The translations under genes were made by a program, and so were the position numbers. Below, piece after piece: positions 56,091 to 64,000 of a stretch of DNA of 64,000 nucleotides (position 1 is its first letter; every line of letters begins with the position of its first letter). Under the pieces are notes generated by a model. That model was not told the origin of the DNA, did no database searches, and was given only the letters and a program-made list of their open reading frames with translations. The stretch covers positions 160,288,317-160,352,316 of the forward strand of contig NC_081405.1 in assembly GCF_030272615.1 (NCBI RefSeq), in the 5' to 3' direction. Source of the stretch: Cryptomeria japonica (lineage: Eukaryota > Streptophyta > Pinopsida > Cupressales > Cupressaceae).

Positions 56091-56479
56091 CCCCCCCTTA
56101 AGTGCAACTTAGGGGAATGAAGACTCAAGTCAACAATGCAAGATGGGTTCCAGCTACTAGGCCATGATAGGTACCCATGTACAATATGCAAAGGCAAGAA
56201 AAACCATGCAATGCAATCTCTCACAAATGGAGAAAGGGAGAAAACCCAGTGGGAAAAAACTCCCCCCCAAAAGAGAGATGAATGTACAAAAGACTCTCAA
56301 AGAAGAAGGACAAAACCTCAAAGAGGAAAAAGTCCCCCCCATAAGAGAGGAAGGAGAAGTCAGCTGACCCCCCCTAATGACACATCCCGCACCCCCAAGA
56401 GAGCTCACAACTGCTGGAACTTACTCTCGGTGAAAGGTTTGGTGAATATGTCAGCAACCTGCTCTGCTGTAGGACAATA
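56091..56479 (-). other. Copia C 3' untranslated region and polypurine tract
   Basis: TAAGGGGGGG lies directly upstream of the LTR on the minus strand. Several CCCCCC runs in plus sense (near 56263, 56335, 56370) are additional purine tracts on the minus strand, resembling the multiple tracts in Copia A. Confidence 0.65.
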
Positions 56480-58300
56480 CTACAAATCAATGACCTGTTC
56501 CTGAATGAGCTCTCGGATATAGTGCATATGAATCTCGATGTGTTTGGTCCGATGGTGCTGGACTGGGTTCTTCGAGATTGCAATAGCACTCTGATTGTCG
56601 CAATGTAGAACTGTTGGTCGTGGAGTGGTGAATCCAAACTCTGTGAGAATCTGCTGGAGCCAAATGGTCTTAGTCGCTACGTTAACAGCGCCTCGATACT
56701 CAGCCTCAGTCGAAGAGAGAGAAATAGAATTTTGCTTCTTGATCTGCCAACAAATGGGGCTCGAACCAAGGTGAAAAATGTAACCAAAAGTAGACTTAGG
56801 ATCATCAAGATCCCCAGCCCAATCGGAGTCTATGTAACCAACCAAGCGAAGTCTAGTGCCTGCTGCATAGTGAATCCCATAGTGATGTCTACCCTGGATG
56901 TAATGAAGGATGTGTTTGGCGGCTTTCCAATGAAGCTCATGTGGTTCCTGCATGAAGCGGGAAACCATGCCAACTGCAAATGAAATATCAGGGCGTGTAT
57001 GAGTCAAGTAGATGAGACTACCCACAAGCTGACGATACAAAGTGGCATCAACTAGTGGAGAAGAACACTGAGCCTCAAGCTTGACTCCTAAAAGAAAGGG
57101 AGTCGGGGCAGGCTTACAATCAGCCATATGAAAGCGTGCAAGTAGATCAAGAGCATACTTGGGTTGTGATAGTGTAATCTTGGAAGGTGACTGTGAAATC
57201 TCGATCCCGAGAAAGTAGTGCAAAAGACCCAAGTCAATCATAGCAAATCTGTCATGCAAAGCAGATTTGACCCTGCTAATGATGGATGAAGTACTCCTTG
57301 TAATGATCAAGTCATCAACATAGAGCACAAGTATCAAGTGAGAGTCATCCTATCGCAAAATGTAGACATTCGGATCAGAATGACACCTGGTGAACCCTGC
57401 GGAGAGTAGAAAGGAATCCATCTTGGCGTACCAAGCCCTGGGGGCCTACTTAAGGCCATAGAGAGATTTCCTTAGTCGGCAAACTAAGGAAGTATCCTGG
57501 ATGAAACCCTGTGGCTGCTCCATATAAATATCCTCATCAAGATCACCATGAAGAAAAGCACTCTTCACATCCATCTAATGTACAACCCAACCATGAGTTG
57601 CAACAATAACAAGTGTCAAACGAATGGAGTTCATCTTGGCTACAGGTGCAAAGGTCTTAGTATAGTCAACACCTGCAACCTGAGAGAAACCTTTCGCAAC
57701 AAGCCGAGCCTTATACTTATCCACACTACCTTCCGCTGCAAACTTGGTCCGATAGATCCACTTACATCGAACCATCTTTCTCCCCTTAGGGAGATGGACT
57801 AAATCCCATGTGTTGTTCCTCATCAAGGAACTATACTCTTCCTCCATAGCTTGGTCCCACTCAGGAACCCCTGATGCTTCCCTAAATGTCTGTGGATCAG
57901 AAGTGGTAGCAATGAATGCATGTGGAAGATCCTGATGCTGTGATCGAGTTCTCCGTGTATCTGAAGGATCCCCAACAAGAGAACCCACAGACTCAAGTGT
58001 CTGTTGAGCCCAACGAGGTCTAGGTGGAGGTGGAGAATGAGGCTTCTCAACTGCAAGTGAACCCTGTGGAGGTGTAACCCTACGAGTCGGAGTTGAAGGA
58101 GTCTCATCATCTGAATCACTGAAATCACTATCCACAATGGAGGAAGGTGGAGGAGGTAGAGAGGCTAAGCTAGGAGAGCTTTCCTCAAAGTGAACACTCC
58201 TCTCAATGAACACCTCATGTGTCTCAGGATCCATCAATCTATGTGCCTTAACACCCTCAAGATATCCAACAAATATGCAAGGCCGACTTTGAGGTTCCAA
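56480..58300 (-). pseudogene. Copia C reverse transcriptase and RNase H
   Basis: One minus frame. The integrase C-terminus and variable region lead to RT (PEWDQAMEEEYSSLMRNNTW, CKWIYRTKFAAEGSVDKYKA, TFAPVAKMNSIRL). A TAG at 57575-57577 and two more stops near 57340-57460 interrupt it. The catalytic LVLYVDDLIITRS box is near 57310, and RNase H ends the frame (GYIDSDWAGDLDDPKSTFGY, SISLSSTEAEYRGA, LHCDNQSAIAISKNPV). All domains are present in the right order with no frameshift seen, only stops. Confidence 0.92.
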
Positions 58301-58312
58301 TGCCTTGCATTT

Positions 58313-59299
58313 CTACGGAGGTATGCGAGCCCATGCTGGACACCCAAAGACTCTGAAATGTCGCACAATCGGTTTCCAACCAGCCCAAGCCTCAACAGGA
58401 GTAATACCTTGCAAAGCTTTGTGAGGAACCCGATTCTGGATGTGTGTGGCACAACTGATAGCCTCTGCCCAAAAGGCAGGATCAAGAGAACATGCATGTA
58501 TCATACATCTAGCCATTTCTTTGAGAGTTCTATTCTTGCATTCTGCAACCCCATTTTGTTGTGGAGTGTATGCAACAGAATGCTGAAGATCAATCCCCTC
58601 AAATGTACAAAAATCCTCAAGTCTTTTGTTCACATATTCCCTTCGATTATCTGTGCGAAGAATCTTGACCACTTTCCCTGATTGCTTCTCCACACGAGTC
58701 TTGAAGTCCTGAAATCTGTCAAATACTTCACTCTTATGAATGAGAAAGTAGACCCAAGTGAAGCGGGAGTAGTCATCAATGAAGGTGAGAACATAGCGGG
58801 CCTTACTAAATGAAGGTGCTGGAAATGGACCTGCTACATCGCTGTGAACAAGTTGAAGAACTTCCAAAGCTCTCCAAGCTTTCCCCTTATCAAACTTCTC
58901 TTCGGGATGCTTGCCCATGGAACAACCTGAACATACACCCTCTGAAAAACTGATTCGAGGTAGACCTGTGACCATGTCTTTAGTGCTGAGCTGCTGAAGA
59001 TAGCGGTAGTTGAGGTGACCAAACCGCTCATGCCATAGCTTACTTTCTGAATTTGAATGAGTAAGCAAGGCCCTAGAAGGTGAACTTGGCACAAAGTGGG
59101 AGAATGAATAAAGTCTTGAGTTGTCATTGACTTGCCCCACTGCTACCAAGGCATCATCATCAAGTTCCTTTACCACAACTGAATCTGGTGTAAAATCAAC
59201 CTTTTTCCCATTCCCATAGTGAGTGATTTGGTAGATAGAGAGAAGGTTGGTAGACAAGTTAGGAACATAGAGAATATTCTCAAATGTTCCATCATCCAT
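58313..59299 (-). pseudogene. Copia C GAG-pre-integrase and integrase
   Basis: Starts inside the pre-integrase region (ENILYVPNLSTNLLSIYQIT), then the HHCC zinc region (WHERFGHLNYRYLQQL, CSGCSMGKH) and the core: Asp in LVHSDVAGPF, Asp in ILRTDNRREYVN, Glu in YTPQQNGVAECKNRTL. The GRPEYW-equivalent end is FRVFGCPAWARIP. Catalytic residues are intact. A stop ends the open part just before the RT frame. Integrase inserts the element DNA. Confidence 0.9.
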
Positions 59300-59370
59300 G
59301 TCAACTGAACCTTTCCCTTCAACCTCTACGTGTGTATCATCAACAACTTAGATTGCTCCAATATTAAAAT

Positions 59371-59928
59371 TTATGTGAAAGCATCAAATGAAGGCATAAC
59401 ATAGGAACTCCCCACTGTCAAATGATGAGTTTGGAAGCTAGACACAAATGCTGCATATTCTGGTGCAAGCTTGTCCAACAAGTTGAATATCAACTGAGCA
59501 TCCTTTTTGTCAATTGCACAATCCTTAAGCTTTGCTCTTAGCTCATTTGCTTTGGTGACATAATCTTGGATTGTATCAAAACTCTTGGGATCCAAGTTGG
59601 TGAGCTCATTGTCAATTTTGTAGCCTCTGATTTCATCAACTTCACCATACAATTTCTGAAACATATCCCAAGCCTCTTTGATTGTTGTACACTTCTCAAT
59701 GTGAAAAATGAGGTCATCTGATACATACTTGCACAAAGTTCCAAGAGCCATGCAATTCTTTGTGAGCCATTCTAACTGAGCATTTGGATTAGCCTTAGGA
59801 TCAGGTGGTGCTGCTATTGTTCCATCTATGTAATGCATGAGACCCTTTTCCATTAATTTACTCCATACTTTAATTTTCCATGATGCATAATTATGTGGAG
59901 TTAAAGGTGGAAATTTATGAGGACTCAT
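59371..59928 (-). pseudogene. Copia C gag (UBN2 domain), truncated
   Basis: The ATG at 59928 opens MSPHKFPPLTPHNYASWKIK with the UBN2-type Gag features WDMFQKLYG and LLDKLAPEYAAFVSSF, ending at 59371. Only about 70 bp separate it from the integrase open frame, so the zinc knuckle and the aspartic protease motif expected between them are missing. The copy would need these functions in trans. Gag forms the particle. Confidence 0.85.
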
Positions 59929-61375
59929 TGCAACAAAAATGAAAGAGCACAAAGAGAGGCACAATCACACAAGACACCCCCTCAAATTCACTCAATCAAA
60001 GAACCCCCCAAAAGTGATGATTTGGCACTTTATAATTAGTGCGTATACAATGGGCCACTTGCAAAAAATGGCAAAGTGGACCGCTGATTACAATTTTACA
60101 ACTACCTCAATAAGGCCAAAAGAGACTCAAACTGATAATGCAAGAGATCTAAACTAAGATCCAAGCACATTACAAGTACCTAATAGGCCAAATAAGACCA
60201 ATATCTGAAAGTACAATTTCCACTCAAAAACTCTAAAATATGATCATAGATTATGAAAGTAGATGAAAAAACATGCACTTTCATAAAAAACGGCACCTGA
60301 AAAGGAGGTCGTATGAGCTCAAACGAGGCCTTTGAAGTTGCAGAATTGAGGATTGGACAGGTACAGCTGAGAGAATCCAAAAATTCCAAAAAAATTGTGC
60401 ATCAAAATTAGAAAATAACCACACCACTACGAAGATCATGAAATTTTAGCCCATTTCAAAAAAAATTGCACCAAAAAAGGAGCAAAAATGAACAAGATAT
60501 GGCCTTTCAAAGTTGGACTGCAAAACTGAAAAGCTCAATGGAGAGGGGCTGAAAAATTTCAAAAAGTCTATTGATGTGGTGCTGATGTCAGCAATTTACG
60601 AGCTTAAATTTGAAGATTGTATGACCGTCGTGAAAACTTCACCTCCTTGCTAACTGGGCATCTGTATTGTACAGACTGCTGACTGGGCACGATGACTGGG
60701 CAGCTGACTGGGTGTATGGACTGCTGACGTGGCACTGTGATAGGGTGTACGGATGTTGACCATGGGCCAGTGGGCGCCTGCCACGTGGCTGGCGTGGGTC
60801 TGTCAGTTTAGAGGACTGCCGGTGGAATGGAAGCGCCACCGGAGGCGGTAGAGTTATCGGCAAGCTGGGAGACGAGGGGGCCGGCGGCGGGAGAGGGCAG
60901 CCGACGGACTTTTTGTAGGACACCGGAGCTGGAGGCGTGGTGGTGTGTGGAGCTGTACATGACAGTGACAGGAGGTACACGTCGACGACGACGGCTCCGA
61001 TAGCGCAGGTATGGCCTGCAACACCTGCAACACACGCAGGGTACTGCGGAGTACGGGGGGGTCTGTGGACCCCCAAAACAATTTTTTTTTTTTTTTTTTG
61101 AATTTTTCCAAATTTTCTCTTTTTTTTCGAAAAATAATTTTTAAATTTTTTTTGAAATCTGTACGATAATAGCCAAAATGGGGAAAACAAAATTTCTCAC
61201 CAAAATAGGTTGACTTTATAGTCAAAATTCATGGAAACGACCTCTCGAATTCAACAGTGATGTCCAAATCGCTGTACAACACCCCCAAAAAATGAAGATC
61301 CCCAAATCCGAAAATAGAAGCCTTCCACGATGTCTCCAAAAACCAATCAATGAAGCCCCAATGGCTTTGATACCA
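59929..61375 (-). other. Copia C leader
   Basis: About 1.4 kb between LTR/primer site and gag. 60640-61070 is GC-rich with antisense and sense open frames of Pro-rich, low-complexity character, unlikely to be protein. A T run near 61080-61100 and the primer site at 61363-61375 lie at the right end. Confidence 0.55.
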
Positions 61376-61825
61376 TGTAGGATTTTGCCAAGATCAAGGG
61401 CACAACGAAAAGCATAGAAAGAGATAATAGAATGATAAGAACAAACTGTATTCTCATCAATATGCAAAATGATCAACTGGATTAACCAATACAATGAATA
61501 TAGGCCTGCTTATATAGGCAAGGGCATATGGATGTACGAGCACACAATTATGACATGTGGCTCAATGAGAAACAAGGGTAGGTAAGAAATACTAGGGGTA
61601 GGTAGGATAAATAATATAATATTCCACAAGAGGTGGATGACACACTGAATGTGGAGTGTAACAGCAAAATAAGACCACAAAAGGTGGAATTTCTCCTACA
61701 TGCTCTATCCCTATGTGCACACTTCCCTAAGTGTCTCAAATCCAAACTACGAAGAGAAGCATTATCCTAAGTTAACTTAAGTAAAGTGTAATAATATCCA
61801 AAATGAATATTTATTTACACCAACA
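61376..61825 (-). repeat. 5' LTR of Copia C
   Basis: 450 bp pair of 55641-56090. Its plus-sense start TGTAGG directly follows the primer site complement GGCTTTGATACCA. Confidence 0.93.
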
Positions 61826-63668
61826 ATAGCCATCCATTGTTTCTTGAGTTTATTGCTACTACCACTTTCTACAATTCCTTCTTTCTTTCCTCTAACCTTG
61901 CTTGGGTTAAATTTTCATCCATATAAAACTATGTTCTAGGAACCTTTTATTTCTCAATATTTTATTCTTATCTTCTATATTTTTCAAGATTACTCTTATA
62001 TTTTAATTCCTTTCTCCCCTTTCCATTGTGCCAACTCTATTTTCCTAGAGGATGTGCTCTACCCATTGAAATTTATCTAAAAGGAGTTTCTTAATTAGCT
62101 ACTAGTATTTTCTCCTTCCTCGTGTTCTTTCATTCCTTTAATTATTGAATTTTTTATTCTATCATGTTGTCATTTTTCCTCCCATATTTGTAGCCTAATC
62201 TGTATCTTTATGAGTTATCTCTATTTTTCTATTGGCTCTTTTACCACTTGTGTCCATGACTTGGCCTCTTCTAATTTCTCCATTAATTTTTTTTTTGACC
62301 TCTATGTTTTCTATTATTGATTAAATCTTTGCAATAAGTGGAATACCTCTTTCTTGTCCTACTTGAGCTATGCTCCCACCCTTGGCTTGGCTTAGTTCAA
62401 GTTTTAGTGTCAAAATCCCCTAATGTCCCATTTCCATGATGTTTAATGATTAATTTAGTTAAATTATATCTTATTTTCTTGTATTAGTGTCATGTTGACT
62501 TCTATGATCTCTCTTAGAGCTTGAAATATTTCAGCTGTTATTTTATATTTAAATTAAATTTAGTTTCCCTTTCAAGCCTAATAGCTCTTTCACATATATC
62601 TCTAAAGACCATGATAAAGCTATTCATATAGATATTGGTTGTCCCAATTCTTAGCCTCTCCTTATATATTGGTTTTAAGGTGTCCCCCCCCACTACTTTA
62701 ACATGACATTCTTCCAAAACTTAGCTCTAAGATGGGTTTCTTGCACTTTTAATGCTTTATGTTGTTTTTGCTTTATGTTTCTTTATAACATTGTTTGAGT
62801 ATTATAAATTTATTGAGATTTAATGTCTAATTTTTTTCCTCTTAACTATTTCAAATTTCTTGTAGTCTTGACTCCTATGCACTATAATATCCTCTTATAT
62901 TGTTTGCTATTCATATAGGTAAAAGTTTCTCTTGAATCCACTAACTTGCTTTGAGTGCTTCCCTAATTCAATGAGTATGAAATTATAATTTATGTTCCTC
63001 TCTAACATTATTTAAGTATTACAAATTGTGATAAAATATATACTTTTTTTCTCTTAACTATTTTAACTTTCTTGCCATATTGACTTCTATACACTATAAT
63101 ATCATCTTACACTATTTTTCATTCACATCTAGGTCAAGTTTTCTCTTACATCTAGGTCAAGTTTTCTCTTGAATCCACTAACTATCTTTGAGTGCTTTCA
63201 TACTTTAATGAGAGCGACATTATGATTTCTAATACCCTACTATGCTATATGAATAGCTAAGAGATTCTTCCTATATGGAATGAGCATGTTTCCTTGGGGG
63301 GCATCTAGCTCTCGCTTGTGCCTATCCCATGCTTGCTAATTCTCCATTCATTCGTTGATATTGGTCATGTCTACCTCACTTTTCCAAGATTTTAGGACTA
63401 TGCCTATTTTATGAAAATCAGTGTTATGTTCCATGAATTTTGAGGTTTTTGCTTTCTAATTTACCATATAGGCTAATGGTTTGTAACATGAAATTCATTG
63501 TATGATGTTGATTGTTTATAGAACAAATAGGCTTTACCCTACTTGAAAATATTTAATTCTTCCGAATAATGTCATGTGACTCTATGAGGTGCCACTCTTG
63601 AAACTAGAAATAAAAATTACCATGACAATGCCAACATGACAAGAAACAAAATATTTAGAGGTTACTTA
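61826..63668. other. T-rich region with a tandem duplication, no gene
   Basis: No convincing ORF. About 62770-63000 is duplicated at about 63000-63230 (shared CTCTTAACTATTT, CACTATAATATC, TTTTCTCTTGAATCCACTAA), with a further small duplication of CATCTAGGTCAAGTTTTCTC near 63127-63170. Looks like old degraded repeat DNA. Confidence 0.6.
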
Positions 63669-64000
63669 TGTTGGTATTATGGATGTGTTGCATTAGTTTT
63701 GTCATTGATGTCAACACTTATCCTTCTAAAGATCTTTGGTTATGTTGAACCAACACATTATGTTCATCGGCAAGTTCAACGACTTATACATAGTCACCGG
63801 TATATTTTTCACCGGCATTGAGGATGAATTGTTATCATCTAGAGATCACTTGGTTATGTCGAAGACATGGTTTGGATACTTGGTTTTGGTAATTTGGTTA
63901 TTGGTCTAATCGGGTTGACATATTTGTTGTTACCGACAAATTGGTCTAGGTTATGGACTGACATGCATTATCTATTCTAGATTAGCACGACACGTTATGG
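63669..64000 (+). mobile_element. Start of a Copia-type LTR (partial)
   Basis: TGTTGGTATTATGG followed by GTCATTGATGTCAACA is the same U3 opening seen in the Copia A LTR on the minus strand at 26046. It runs off the window, so the internal region cannot be checked, and orientation is inferred from the TGTTGG start. Confidence 0.55.

Larger units (their letters stand above)
55641..61825 (-). mobile_element. Copia element C, minus strand, both LTRs present
   Basis: 450-bp LTRs at 55641-56090 and 61376-61825, starting TGTAGGATTTTGCC and ending TACACCAACA in plus sense, with about 12 differences (2.7%). A primer site (minus TGGTATCAAAGCC) abuts the right LTR, and a polypurine tract (minus TAAGGGGGGG) abuts the left LTR. 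The flanks ATAAT (left) and ATAGC (right) do not form a clean duplication. Gag, integrase, RT and RNase H are recognisable; zinc knuckle and protease are not. It is older than the giant element by LTR divergence. Confidence 0.93.

Noticed and set aside
60639-61225. Pro-rich 183-codon ORF in the Copia C leader
   Set aside because: Low complexity, overlapping frames on the same strand, no domain; it sits between primer site and gag.
55636-61830. Target-site duplication for Copia C
   Set aside because: Left ATAAT and right ATAGC match at only three of five bases, too weak to claim.

Overview
This window looks like nuclear DNA of a large-genome seed plant. Almost all of it is retrotransposons nested in one another, and I found no convincing intact host gene, rRNA, tRNA or CRISPR array. 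The LTR families, the plant-type L1 LINEs and the captured plant mobile domain (PMD) gene fix it as a plant. A gymnosperm is possible from the repeat style, but that is a weak guess.

Layout. (1) 1-4440 is a minus-strand Ty3/gypsy chromovirus-like element (RT/RNase H, protease, gag, PBS, start of its LTR). (2) Inserted in that LTR is a giant Tat-type Ty3/gypsy element at 4441-24700, with two 1469-bp LTRs, an ACTAT target duplication, a long leader, a small ORF, a gag-pol frame broken only by stop codons, and a PMD gene on the opposite strand. A solo LTR (7216-8855, duplication ATATC) sits in its leader. (3) 24706-27510 holds the rest of the first LTR and the 3' end of a minus-strand Copia element. 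(4) 27511-38364 is AT-rich DNA carrying a nearly complete minus-strand L1 LINE (29129-35638) with a 17-bp target duplication. (5) 38365-45028 is a second minus-strand Copia element, interrupted by a solo LTR (41569-43200) of the same family as the one in the giant element. (6) 45870-52143 is a plus-strand L1 LINE with a 14-bp target duplication. (7) 52158-55640 is AT-rich and unassigned. (8) 55641-61825 is a third Copia element with both LTRs. (9) 61826-63668 is AT-rich, and at 63669 another Copia-type LTR begins.

The most interesting unit is the giant element. Its convergent PMD gene appears to be a self-contained unit: a TATA box, a 25-codon first exon, a canonical GT-AG intron of 1166 bp and a long second exon. 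The PMD intron and the gag leader both contain arrays of a TAGCGC(A/G)T motif. Read along each gene's own transcription direction, the motif has the same orientation in both places. Leader copies are spaced 21 bp apart; intron copies follow an exact 21-21-18 bp rhythm (a 60-bp higher-order unit) although the sequence between motifs has drifted. I know of no described function for this.

The gag-pol frame of the giant element contains eleven in-frame stops and no visible frameshift, although its LTRs differ at only about six positions. This suggests that the copy was already defective when it inserted, or that cytosine deamination has been unusually strong. Stops explicable as C-to-T changes recur in the other elements too.
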